Origin: Sequoia sempervirens
Lineage: Eukaryota > Streptophyta > Pinopsida > Cupressales > Cupressaceae
Length of the DNA: 64,000 bases
Reading direction: 5' to 3'
Assembly: GCA_007258455.2 (NCBI GenBank)
Contig: VDFB02344250.1
Location: forward strand, 23,842 to 87,841
Both the position numbers and the translations under genes were made by a program. The notes under the pieces are model-generated. The model saw nothing but the letters and a program-made list of their open reading frames with translations. It searched no databases and was not told where the DNA came from. This document shows, piece after piece, positions 10,561 to 21,269 of the stretch (positions are counted from its first letter, which is position 1; every line of letters begins with the position of its first letter).

Positions 10561-10985
10561 CAAGTACAACAGTTTGGACAGCCTTGGAAGCTTTATTTTG
10601 ACAGTTCTAGGAGTAAAATTGGTGCTGGTGGAGGAGCTGTTCTGATTTCACCTGAAGGAGACAGGTATTATTCAACGTTTAGATTTGCTTTCAGCTGTTC
10701 TAACAATGTTGTTGAATATGAAGCATTAATACATGGCTTAGAATGGGCCAGAAAAAGGAAGATTAAGTGCTTGTAGGTGTTTGGCGATTCAAAATTAATA
10801 GCAAATCAAGTCAGAAATATGAATTTAACAAAGAATGATTTGCTGAAATTGTACAAACATCGTGTTTGGGACCTAATTGAGGAGTTTGATGCATTTAATC
10901 TACAATCAGTGCCCAGACTTTAGAATAAGCAAGCTGATAAACTTGTTGCTCTAGGGTCACAGTTTGACATTCTAGCTGAAATTCA
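10561..10985 (+). pseudogene. pol: Extra RNase H domain located upstream of RT
   Basis: About 140 codons form a recognisable RNase H fold. They read WKLYFDSSRSKIGAGGGAVL, then a strand and NNVVEYEALIHGLEWAR, then FGDSKLIANQV, then NKQADKLVALGS. The four acidic positions typical of the active site (D in YFDSS, E in VEYEAL, D in FGDSK, D in QADKL) are all present. It strongly resembles the archaeal-type RNase H of the inner Tat-like element (27541-27924, minus strand), but there the domain follows RT. Here it sits between protease and RT in the same frame. Two in-frame TAG codons (10774, 10921) interrupt it. The usual role of this second RNase H is removal of RNA during reverse transcription. 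Confidence 0.85.
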
Positions 10986-10989
10986 CAAT

Positions 10990-12330
10990 ATGGAGGTACA
11001 ACAGTACGTGAAGGTAGTTGTTAGACCTTCAGTACCTGATAATAACATAAGTTGGCAGATTTTTGATAATGATGAACAAATATGCCATTTTCTAATGGAG
11101 GAGGCAGAGTTTTCTGCTAGAAACCAGCGCAAGTTTGATCAGCAATATGGTGATCAAATCATGCAGTTAAAATCTAATAAACTGCCGAAAGGTTTGGTGA
11201 CTCTTGAGTCAATTTTCAACACTGATGACCAGGTTAGGAAAGACAAATCTGGTATCACAGTGAACCAAGAACATTACGAACAGATAGAAATATTCAAAGA
11301 CAAGCTCCTTAAGCTTGGGAAGATCTGCACAAAGGAGGAGCAACAAGCATTCATCTTGCTTTGTCAAGAATTCAACGACATATTCGCTTGGCAGTATGGG
11401 GATTTGAAGGGTTTTAATCCTGAATTAGCTTAGCATACAATTGAGCTCAAACTAAATGCAAAACTGGTAAGATAGAAGCAGAGGCCTCTGAACCCGAAGT
11501 TAGAACAACTGATGAAAACATAATTAAACAAGTTGATCGAAGGTAGTATAATATTTCTAATCAAGCACACTTCTTAGGTGTCAAATTTGGTGCCTGTCAG
11601 GAAGAAAAGTGGAGAGATAAGGTTGTGCGTTGATTTCCGTGATCTAAATAGAGCTTCACTCAAAGATCACTACCCGCTGCCTTCAATGGAACAAATATTG
11701 CAGGTTGTTTCAGGATCAGAAAGGTTTTCATTGCTGGATGGGTATTCAGGTTATAATCAAATTTTGGTTAAGGAAGAAGATCAGTATAAGACAACCTTTA
11801 CCACCAAGTGGGGTACGATGGCTTACAAAAAGATGCAGTTTGGACTGTCAAACGCAGGAGCCACCTTTCAAAGAGCAATGGATATGGCTCTCCAAGGTTT
11901 GATAAACAAATTTGTTCTTGTTTACCTAGATGATGTTACTATTTTTTCACGTAATGCTGATGATCATTTCAATCATCTTAGACAGATTTTTGAGAGGTGC
12001 AGAGAATATAGAATCTCCTTGAATCCGAAGAAGAGTATTTTTGTTGTACATGAAGGTAAGCTTTTGGGTTATATCGTTTCAAAAGATGGCATTTCTATTG
12101 ACCCAGAATGTATTACAGCCATACTAGCCTTATCGTTGCCCGCTCACAAAAAGGGTTTGCAAAGCTTCTTGGGCATAATTAACTTTGTAAGGAGGTTCAT
12201 TCCTGATGTTGCAGCGTTGTTACAGCCATTGACATCCTTGCTGAAGAAAAATATTCAATTCAGCTGGTCAAAAGAGGGAAAGAGTAGTTTTGAATAGATT
12301 AAGAAGGCACTTGCAGCAGCCCCTACTCTT
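10990..12330 (+). pseudogene. pol: Gypsy pol: reverse transcriptase
   Basis: The region begins with an RT connection segment ending FNDIFAWQYGDLKGFNPELA (to 11430). The palm follows: VPVRKKSGEIRLCVDFRDLN near 11590-11650, LLDGYSGYNQI near 11732-11765, FGLSNAGATFQRAMD near 11843-11885, and the catalytic YLDD box at 11923-11934, intact. LLGYIVSKDGI and the thumb/connection LQSFLGIINFVRRFIPD follow. It copies element RNA into DNA. In-frame stops at 11431, 11473, 11521, 11575 and 12295 break it; four are TAG and one is TAA. Several fall where glutamine is usual in this family; the one at 11575 falls where tryptophan is usual. There is no frameshift over the domain. Confidence 0.93.
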
Positions 12331-12780
12331 ATAAATACTGATTTTGAAAAGGATTTCATACTGTACGCATTCAGAGGAGTGGATACCATCTCCACAATGC
12401 TCTGTCAGCAAAATAATGAAGGTATGGAACAACCCATAGCTTTTTTCAGTCAAGTCTTGCATGACTATGAAATGAGATATTCATTCGTTGAGAAACATGT
12501 ACTTGCTGTAGTAAGAAGTTTGAAGAAATTCAGACATATGTTGTCTAATAATAAGATAAATCTGTTGGTAGCTCACCCAACAGTCAAAGAGTTTCTGCTG
12601 AATAAAGATATTAATGACAAGCGAGCAGGCTGGATAACCAAAGTCATGGAGTATGCCATCAACATAAAAGTTACCAAGCTTGTTCGAGGTAAAGGACTGT
12701 GCGAACAACTTGCAGAAAATGAAGAAAATAGCAATAAAGAAGTTGCTGCAGTTCTAAAAAATGAAGATGAACCTGCTATT
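12331..12780 (+). pseudogene. pol: Gypsy pol: degenerate second RNase H
   Basis: This follows RT directly in frame. The pattern of a gypsy RNase H is visible: FILYAFRGVDTISTML where the first catalytic D would be, PIAFFSQVLHDYEMRYSFVEKHVLAVV with the conserved E, and LVAHPTVKEFLLNK where a D-H pair is usual. The first and third acidic residues are missing. A catalytically dead RNase H after RT is typical of dual-RNase-H plant elements, where an extra RNase H takes over the activity. That fits the intact-looking domain at 10561. The region continues as a linker (VTKLVRGKGLCEQLA) into integrase. Confidence 0.8.
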
Positions 12781-14046
12781 TCAGCTGTTTCAGCTAATTG
12801 GATTCATCAAATGGTCCATTATTTGTATACTGGAGATTGCCCAGAAGGTATGGATAAATCTAAACGAAGGTATTATAGATTGCAGGCAATTCCTTATGCA
12901 ATGATAAATGATGTTTTGTATAAAAAGGACTTCAATGGAGTATTCCTCATATGTATTTACCCAGATCAGATTGAAAGAATTCTGGAGGAATTCCATGATG
13001 GACCTGCTAGAGGTCACTTTGCACCTCGTACTACAGCTTTGAAGATTATGAGGGCAGGCTATTATTGGCCAGATCTTTTCAAAGATGCACATAATTATGT
13101 CAGAAAATGTGCTAAATGTTCACTTTTTGTAGGAAAACAAAAGTTAGCAGCCCTGCCCTTGAATCCAATTTAGGTTGAGTAGCCATTCAGGAAGTGGGGA
13201 CTTGACTTTATCGGTCCTATTAACCCACCATCAAGTGCAGGTCACAAATGGATCTTGACAGCAACAAATTACTTCACGAAATGGACAGAAGCAGTTGCTC
13301 TAAAAGATTCAAATGAAACTTCAGTCCTAAATTTTTATCAAGACATTGTTTCCAGGTTTGGTACACTCGAGTCCATTATTTCACATAATGCTTTAGCCTT
13401 TGTTGGCTTGAGAGTTTCAAATTGGTCAGTAAAGAATAACATTTATTTGAACACTTCGTCCAATTATTACCCCCAGGGTAATGGACAGGCAGAATCGACA
13501 AACAAAAATCTGATAAAGATCCTTAAGAAGACAATTGAAGATAATCAGAGGTCATGGTATGACAAGCTTAAATTAGCCCTTTGGGCTGATAGAATTACAC
13601 CAAAACGGTCAACAAGTTTTTCACCGTATGTTTTGGTTTATGGTAAGGAGGCCAAGCTGCCTATATCAATAGAATTCCCAACTCTAAGCTACATTAAGGA
13701 ATTGGAGTTACTTGAAGAGGAGCCAATACAAGTTAGGCTTGCTGAGTTAACAGAGTTGGACGAGACCAGGAAAGAAGCTTTCAGAAGGCTTCAGATTCAT
13801 CAGTCTCAGATGAAAAAGACATTCGACAGAAAAGCAGTTGCACAAATCTTCAATGAAAGTGACTTAGTTTTCAAATGGGATGAGTTGAAGAGTAGGCCTG
13901 ACAAACATTCTAAGTTTGACACCATGTGGGATGGCCCATACATTATAACAGCAAGAAAAGAACATAATGCTTTCCAACTCTCAAAGTTGGATGGTGAGGT
14001 ACTGCCAATCTCTGTTAACGGGATTCATTTGAAGCAGTGTTATTAA
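12781..14046 (+). pseudogene. pol: Gypsy pol: integrase
   Basis: The HHCC zinc domain is near 12985-13130 (FHDGPARGHFAP with two H, then CAKC with two C). The catalytic core follows: WGLDFIGPI with the first D (about 13198-13224), ATNYFTKW, then IISHNALAF near 13375-13400, where the second catalytic D is replaced by H (13384-13386), then GNGQAESTNK with the E (13492-13494). The C-terminal GPY/F-like segment MWDGPYIITARKE is near 13924-13962, and the frame ends ISVNGIHLKQCY. It would insert the DNA copy into the genome. TAG codons at 13171 and 13180 break the link between zinc domain and core. Both the lost D and the stops make it inactive. Confidence 0.93.
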
Positions 14047-14346
14047 GCTTTAGGCTTATTGCTGTACATAGTAGAATAGTTTTCAAGTTTTAGTATGCTT
14101 TCAATAAGTGCCTGCTGGCACATTTCATTTCAGCTTTGTCTAGTTTTCAATAAGTGCAGTGGTTGCACCTGGTTTTCAAATTCTGTCATAAACAGAATTT
14201 CAGTAGTTTCTTTCAGTTTTTTTGTTTGAGTTGAGTTACAATTTTCAGAAATTTGAAGAGTAGAGAAGGACTCCATACCCAATGAATATGCTAGGCAACT
14301 GGTCTATTGCGTTTAGCAGGCAAACACTCCACAGAGGTCGCCAATT
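14047..14346 (+). other. 3' untranslated region and junction before the 3' LTR
   Basis: No coding signal. It contains GTTTTCAATAAGTGC repeats (about 14097-14160). A junction block GACTCCATACCCAATG...GGCAGG-like...AGAGGTCGCCA runs up to the LTR. The same block precedes the 3' LTR of the LARD-like element (54512-54594). There is no classic purine run, so the plus-strand primer is unclear; CAGAGG is the best candidate. Confidence 0.6.
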
Positions 14347-17300
14347 TGTTACCTATTTTTCACTCCAAGCTCAAATAGGTAGAGCTAAATGAGGTTCATC
14401 ATTTATAGGTACATAAGAAATTTTCATATTTTGCTGATAAAGTGTTCATTGATCATCATTGAGATCATCTTACATATGTGTCATAAGTTTATTGTGCAAA
14501 TGTTTAAAACAGAAAATTAAGAAAATTTGCATAGTGATACTTTTATTCATTTTGTAAAATGCTGAATCTCGCACAAGCCGCGAGAGTAACTGAGTTTGTT
14601 TCTGAAAATCAAGAGATGAATACAAAAATTTAAATGGACAGACTACACTGCTGAAAATAACATAAGCGTAAAAAAGAGAAGCAATTCATCATTGCCTGTA
14701 ATGATGAATCACTTTGTTGGTGCTTCTAGCTGTCGTGCCTCCAAGTAGTTGCAGCCTCGCTTCATCGCTCCGTGTACCTACAAAATCATTAAGGAAATGG
14801 TATTAGAGTTATACTCTAAGTAATGGTGAATTACTTTCTGCCTTACGCCTATGCTACAAACAAGAATGTAATTTTCATTAAACCAAGCATTCATCAGATA
14901 ATTGCAAAGGATCGAGAGGAAAGACATAATTCAATGGAAGCTTTCAGCTTCTTTTATTTTGCTAACATGTTTGTTTCAGTGTGCAGGAACATGTTTATCA
15001 TGTTCGAGTTCATTTCATCAGATATGTGGAGTAAAACGGGCTCCCACAAGGGTAGAGCTCGGCATATTAGTTAGGAAACAAAATGTCAAACAGCCAATGG
15101 CTATGGAGACACAGTAACAAATCAAAGCAAAAGAGGAGGCAAAGAAACAGTGAAAAGTGTTTCCAATTTACGCATAGCAGTATGGTGGACAACAATGTTA
15201 ATCATTTGAAAGCTTCTTTTGTCAAGACAACAGAGTGACAGCATGACATCTTAAGCTCACGAGGTATGCATATTCATGAAAGTCACAAAGGCACAAAACA
15301 AATTTTTGTTTTCATGGATAAAAGCTTCAGATTTTTGAATCCATCATGCCATTAAATCAGAAAATGCAGCCCATGAAATTTAAATACAGTGAGAAAGAAT
15401 CACACTCAGTAGAACAACTAAAGGGGTTAACAAATCAGATAAAAGCTTGTTGTTTATGAACAAAAATCAGATCTCTATGAAATTTATAAAATACCCAGAT
15501 TTACATCTACAGAAAAATGAAATATTTTATCTGTTGTAGCTTCAAAATGAAATATTTTTGCAAAGATCTCAAGAAGATGTTCATGGCGCAGCTTGAAAGT
15601 GAAGTTTTTGCAGATTTAAAATAGAAATCAGATTTTTGTTGTGAGAAAAATGCCCAGATTTGAAAAAACGTGGCTGTAATACACAGAAAAATTGAAGTTT
15701 TTCATCTATTATGAGTTCAAAATGTTATATTTTGCGGATCCAAAAGAAAAGAGCAGGTTTATTCTTTTTTTTAAAAGAAAATACTTCAAAAGATGTCAAG
15801 TTCGAGCTTGCAAAGTGAAGTTATTGCAGAAAAATGAAGAAAGACACATATTCGAGTTCTTTTTAAGCAAGCTTATTCTTTGTTTCCAGAAAATACTTCT
15901 AGATATTCAATGGCGGCTTCAAGAAATAACCAGACTTTCAGAAATTCGCATAAAAGCAAAAAAAAAAAAGAATTTAGATCTCAATACCTGTTAAGATCTT
16001 CATTTTTTCGAATTTAGAAGAGTCTCCAGCAAGTTTGAAGCTAAAGAATGATCATGGCGGCCAGGAAAAGAAGCAAATTCGTCCAAAATTCGCAACAATA
16101 CACAGAAAAATGAAAATGCATCACTCAGATCAGGAAAAAATTGTGCCTCATGTGCCTTCCAATGTTTTTCTAAAAACGTCATTCTCTAAAAACAGCCAAG
16201 AAAATGAAGATTTGTGCCCAGATTTGCAGGAAAAGCTCAAAAAAATGAAAGAACGTCATTTAGAACAGTAAATCGCGCCCCATTCTCTCCACGTTTTTGA
16301 GAAAAAACATTATATATTGCAGGTTCGGCCCAAAAACGACCAGATTCGAAGTTCATCAATGGTAGAAATACCAGAAAAGCAAGTTCATGGGTAGGGTTTG
16401 AGTAGTGGCGGCCGACTTCCTCCAGAAGCTTCTCAAAAGTCAAGAGACATAATGATTTTAGGGTTCATGTTTTACCTTATTCATTCGCCCTAAATTCTTT
16501 TTGATATTTTTGCAAATGATTTTCAATAAATCATTTTGTTTTTAATTGTCTCCATGGTCACGTTTTTGAAGTCAACTCGCCTAACAAGTGGTCGGCCTTA
16601 TCAATGATGGAATTTTTGTGCTGAATATTTTGGTAAAACATTTAATCATTACCAAAAATATGGTGATCTTCAATAATGTTTATAAAACAATGCATATCTT
16701 TAATATATGCTAAAGATAGTGTATAAAGCTTTAAGGGGAAATTTAATTTTTGCAAAAGGAATTATTTTCATTTGTTTATTTGCATTAAATCTTGTAGCTA
16801 ATTAATTAAATGATATTTTATAAATCATTTAATTAATTTATTATTTTAAAATGCAAATAAATAAATGTTATATAAAGCTGAGTTATAACTATTTGCTTAA
16901 ACTGAAGATTGAATATTTTGAGGTGGACTTTAGAGTTGCATGGGCGGATTGGTAAAAACGAGGCAGTTTTGTATGCTTTAAGCCACTTTTTCAGGGAGTT
17001 GCAGTTCAGTTGGAATAGTGCATGTATCAGTTATGACTTGGCAGTGAGTTTGAGCTTGATTGGACTTATTTTTGCATGGTTTTGGGCCTCCTTTTCAGAG
17101 ATATTTTCTTCTGCTCGGATTTGGCTTTGGAATTATCACCCTTTCTTGGAGTTGGACTTTTAGTTCTTTTTGCATGCCTTTTGGAAAGGTTTTTTGTATA
17201 TATTGAAAAACTTAACTGTTTTTCAATCTAGTTCTTGTTTTCTACCTTTGCCTTCAGCAAAGAAGATCATCTTGTAACTCAGCTTTCAGATTAATATAGC

Positions 17301-17904
17301 AGTTTTTTTTACAGGTTCAAAGTGTGTAATTGCAGAAGATTCCTTTGAGTTTCAGTACTTTAGAGTTTGCCTTCTAGATTTCGAGCATCGTTTTTGTGAA
17401 GAATTTGATCGAAGAATTACTGTGTTTCAGTTCTGAAACCTCTGATTTTTTGTCTTTTTCACATATCTGTATGCAATTTAGTTTAAGATCACTAGTTATG
17501 CACTGTGCTTATTAATAGGTTAATAAATTTTGTCGTGAAAACCTCGTTTTCCCTCAATATTGCGTTAGATCAAAGCCTCTATTTAAATCATTCAAGTGAT
17601 TAAATTATTGAATTAGGTTGTGTAGATTAGAGTTTTTGATAAATATATTGTGAGTCATAATTGCAAGTCATTATCATTTAGGTGCAATCACCTCTCGTAG
17701 CTTTAGAATTTCAATTCAAGCAAGCTTTCTATCTCTTTCCCAGCCAAGTCAGTTAGTTTTTAGGAGGTTTTCATTAGGGAAACAGCCCTCTCTGGAGATT
17801 GATTCTCAGTTTTAGGCAACCCACAGGCCTAAGAATCATTCCATGTTTCGACAGATTGCTGAATTTAACTATTCAAGCGTCCGGGTGCAATCTGATTGAC
17901 AACA
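14347..17904 (+). repeat. 3' LTR of gypsy element (3,558 bp)
   Basis: Partner of 4124-7722 with the same TGTTACC start and GACAACA end. Palindrome (16799-16839) and TATA box (16869-16877) are conserved. About 16440-16790 is far more diverged from the 5' copy than the rest, which suggests the two LTRs did not come from one reverse-transcription event or that conversion occurred. It abuts the outer minus-strand gypsy LTR at 17905. Confidence 0.92.
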
Positions 17905-18079
17905 GATATCATGATAGCTTAGGTGAAAGAATGATTTGAAACCTTGTTTATATAGGCATTTCATCCAATTTACTGTTTATTAAATCCCAAATGCTAACAT
18001 ACATGAAATTTAAATTCAAAACCCTGATTTCCCGCTCAAAACCCTAAAAAGGGGCCAAATGGGACTCATATGCCACTTG

Positions 18080-19397
18080 GTGTGTGCAAGAAGTTGAGTC
18101 CACTTTTTGGCCAAAAAGTGGAAGTGTTTTCCTTGTTTTTCAAAATTTGTCACATTTGACCTTAAAATTTGAAGCACTTAGAGATGGAATCTTTAAAAAG
18201 TCACTAATAATAAAATGTAGCACTCAGAGTCTAGTTTCCAAATATGTAATTTATTTCAATATCCAGATGATAAAAATTCATTTTCAATATGTGTTTCTAA
18301 AAACCACTATTTAAAAGTCCCTTTTTTTACCATACCATGCACGTCATCCATATTTTGACCTAAACAATCATATTTTTCTAAATTCTTTTGGGAAAAGATT
18401 CGTAACTCACTAAAGCACGTTTTCAATATTTTTTTGTAATTTTTTATTAAATATTTTTTTTGTTAAATTTTTATTGGCCATATTTGTTGTTTTGAAAAAT
18501 CACCATGTACGTCATGCATAAGATGACCTAAACTTATCATTTCTTTATTTTTTAAAAAATTGAAATGAATTGTCTGAAGTACATTTTGGTGCAATTCATT
18601 TTACAAAAAAAATACTTTAATGAAAAGTTATTAAAATACTATAAATTCCTGATAATTCAAGTTTATGGACCAGTTTCATTAGAAATTAATTAAAAAATAG
18701 AAAAAATAATCAAATTGTAAAAAAAAATTACATATTTGGAATCTGCATTGTCTCATCTATAATGGGTTTTAATTTCGTCAAAAAATTCTACAAAATAGGT
18801 CTTCAGATATATGTCCAAAGTCATTATTTTCTTGTGACATTAACATGACCTTCAATTTGCAAGTCAAACCATGTCCAAAGCTTAGGTTTGGGTCCCCAAG
18901 CCATTTCCCAAACTGAAAAACAAGCCAAAAACCCAACCAAAAATTCATATTTTAAAAAACAGGATCTCGTTTCATAAAAAAAATTATGGTTTTATGAAAT
19001 GGGATCCCGTTTTGTAGTTTTGAAAATTACCAAAATGGAAAGTTTCAAAAATGGAAAGTTTTCAAAATGGGATCGTTTAGAAAAGTTGCCGAAAATGGAA
19101 ATTTTAAAAAATTGAAAGTTTAAAATGGAAAATTTTCAAAAGCGAGATAAAAGTTTTCAAAACATGATCCCCTTTTGAAAATTTTTATTTTGGAAAAATT
19201 TCAAAGCAGGATCCCATTTGAAAATTTTCCAATTTTTTCAAAATGGGATCCCGATTTTTTTAAAAACGGGATCCCATTTAGAATTTAGGCTCAAGATCCT
19301 GAAACTAAATGGGATCCCGTTTTTTGCAAACCGATTTCATTTTTTTGCCTAAGGCAAAAACTTCCACATTTCGTGGACTCATCTTTGTGCTTTTACC
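18080..19397. other. 1.3-kb segment present in only one LTR, flanked by CCACTTG
   Basis: The left LTR has CCACTTG at 18073-18079 and again at 19398-19404. The right LTR has one CCACTTG and no intervening DNA. The inner edges are weak inverted repeats: GCAAGAAGTTGAGTCCAC at the left edge and, on the other strand, GCACAAAGATGAGTCCAC at the right edge. It is either a terminal-inverted-repeat insertion with a 7-bp duplication, or a deletion in the right LTR through 7-bp homology. No coding sequence is seen. Confidence 0.5.
18955..19345. repeat. Cluster of GGGATCCC-type motifs in A/T-rich DNA
   Basis: Variants of AAATGGGATCCCGTTTT occur about eight times in 390 bp, in both orientations (examples near 18963, 19001, 19068, 19165, 19208, 19245, 19269, 19310). 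The core is a perfect 8-bp palindrome set in runs of A and T. The repeats are not strictly periodic. Confidence 0.75.
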
Positions 19398-19614
19398 CCA
19401 CTTGTGGTGTATAGGTCCCATTTAGGTGGGACTCATATGCCCAAGGTGGCATATGGGTCCCACCAGGCCTTTTTGGATAGAGGAAATGTCAGAGTTAAGA
19501 TATTAGGTGTATTTGATAACTATGTTAGGATTTCGATTGAAATAATCCTTGGGATGCATAATAAAGGGTCTTAGGAGTCTATTGATGATGATATGAAGGT
19601 CATAAATACAAGAG

Positions 19615-19790
19615 GGCCCAAAAATTAATGTGAAGGTGTAAATAAATACACTTTACAACACTAAATTAAGGAAAAATTAGGTCTATTTAGCTTAAAAGGG
19701 CCCTAAACCTAATGTGAATGTGTAAAACACATTACAACACTAGATCAAGGCAACATTAGGCTCGTTTTAATGTTCATAATTCCCAAATTA
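19615..19790. repeat. Two-copy tandem repeat of about 83 bp in the LTR
   Basis: GGGCCC...TAATGTGAA...GTGTAAA...ACAACACTA appears at about 19615 and again at about 19699. The same pair is found in the right LTR (about 37318-37490). The duplication therefore predates the insertion. Confidence 0.7.
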
Positions 19791-20696
19791 AGTGTGAAAA
19801 TTTAGACATTCAAGAGGGGTCCAAGTGTACCAATGTGGATGGTCTAGGATTAAAAATATCAAGGGGATGGTCAAGACCCTGGGATCTAAGATCCTACGTC
19901 AAACCAACATAAGCACAAAGGGACACACACAAGGTGTATGATATGCAACAAAACAAGATACACAAACATACAATGTGAAAGACATAAAGATGAAATAAAA
20001 GCAAAGAAAAGGTGGATCAATTTTCGACCGTTTGTCCCACACAATGTGGATCAGATCTAAGTTGTTTTTCCAAAATACATACACTTTGAGGCAACGGAAC
20101 TTCAGGTTGTCCATTGGGTGAGTATCCAAAAATGGCGGCTTATAAGTGGAACACGATGTTCACTATGCAAATCAAATGCATGATCATAAGGGCTAGTGGA
20201 ACCTCAAGCCATCCACTAGGTGAGCCCCTAAAGAGGTGAAACACATATGCATGTGGCCGGTATGCACTCACATAGACAAGCAAGTGGCTATGGGAAATTC
20301 ATGCCTAAGTTTTTCTCCCATACGTACAACCATACCAAAGCTATACCTCCTGATAAGGTACCACACAACAATGAACTTTGAGCTCCATGAGGCAAGCAAA
20401 GCTTTGTATGCTTGAAACTTATGAACAAACAAGATAGCTCCATAGGCAAGCAAAGTGTGTTATGCAAGGTGGCCATATAATGGTTATTGTAAGTGCATAA
20501 GTAGTGCAAGGTATGTTCAAAGGGGTTTTTTTTAGTTCATGTAAGGTCTCTTCTTAGGGAGCATTGTTCCTTATGTCTCCAAGAGAGGACAAGTCAAAGA
20601 AATATCACACTCTGGAAGAAACTCAAACCCAATGACACCACCAAGAAAAGAATGCATCACAAGAAAAAAAAATTGCATAGTTATTCATGAGTGTCA

Positions 20697-20717
20697 ATGT
20701 ATGCCCCCACTTTAAAT
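20697..20717 (-). other. PPT-like run of outer element (minus strand)
   Basis: On the minus strand the sequence reads TTTAAAGTGGGGGCATAC just before the presumed LTR start. This is very like the inner element's AAAGTGGGGGAAAAA tract. A second similar run, TAAGTGGGGGCAAGG, lies at about 21000-21015 on the minus strand. Confidence 0.55.
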
Positions 20718-21264
20718 CGGTTTCTAACATCATTGTTGTGAGAAATTTCTTTTAAAGTACAAGAAGACATGAGAGCTTACTCGGAAATCCCTATGCCAAG
20801 TCATATGTTTCCAAATGAAGCTACTTCATGAAAATGGGAAGGGGTTGCAACCAAAATGTATAGCTTAGTAAATCACATGCGAACCAACTTAAGGCACGTC
20901 GTCCACATCCCAAGCTCACTCTTATATGTACATGAAAGGTGGTCAACTAGCCAAAAGACACAACAACAAGTGACATACGAGGACAAGGCTACCTCACTCC
21001 TTGCCCCCACTTAGTGCAAGACAAGGATGAGTTGAGATGATTGATGAGAGATTTGAAAGTCAGTACCAATTAGAGGAACAAGGTGCCTTAGCACAAAGAA
21101 GAGCACCACAATCCTTAAGATGCTAAATTTAATTACTCAAATCCTTACACTCAGTAGTAGAATAACCATGAACTCTATTATGCACAAAATGAACTCTTGT
21201 AGTAGAATTTCTTTTGTGTTCTTGGAGGGAAGGATATCAAATGATCTTGGAGGAGTATCAACAA
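20718..21264 (-). other. Left internal remnant of outer element
   Basis: About 550 bp between the PPT-like run and the inner insertion. No protease, RT or integrase motif is visible on either strand. It should be contiguous with 32654 onward once the inner element is removed. On the minus strand a short open stretch near 21100-21260 could continue the post-protease frame, but I cannot identify it. Confidence 0.45.
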
Positions 21265-21269
21265 GATAC

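Larger units (their letters stand above)
4124..17904 (+). mobile_element. Ty3/gypsy LTR retrotransposon with 3.6-kb LTRs
   Basis: Direct repeats at 4124-7722 and 14347-17904 start TGTTACCTATTTTTCACTCC and end GACAACA. A primer site follows the first, and gag and pol lie between in the plus orientation. The pol order is protease, an extra RNase H, RT, a degenerate second RNase H, then integrase. RT before integrase places it in Ty3/gypsy. The two RNase H domains recall the Tat lineage, but here the extra one lies upstream of RT. Pol stays in one frame over 4.3 kb and is broken only by nine stops, so this copy is dead but structurally well kept. The flanks GTTCC and GATAT are not a duplication, suggesting rearrangement or recombination between two elements. 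Confidence 0.93.
17905..20696 (-). repeat. Left (3') LTR of outer gypsy element, truncated
   Basis: Homologous to 36930-37512 in two blocks, with 1.3 kb extra in between (18080-19397). The part from about 19807 to 20696 has no counterpart on the right because that LTR is truncated. The right-hand end is placed at GTGTCA (20691-20696), just before a C-rich run that would be the minus-strand PPT. An alternative end near 20996, before a second C-rich run, cannot be excluded. Confidence 0.65.

Noticed and set aside
4119..17909. TSD for the gypsy element at 4124
   Set aside because: GTTCC and GATAT do not match. Shifting the LTR edges by a few bases did not produce a convincing pair.
20997..21015. 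Second PPT-like run as the end of the outer left LTR
   Set aside because: It is possible, but the run at 20697-20717 is a closer match in form to the inner element's PPT. Kept only as an alternative.
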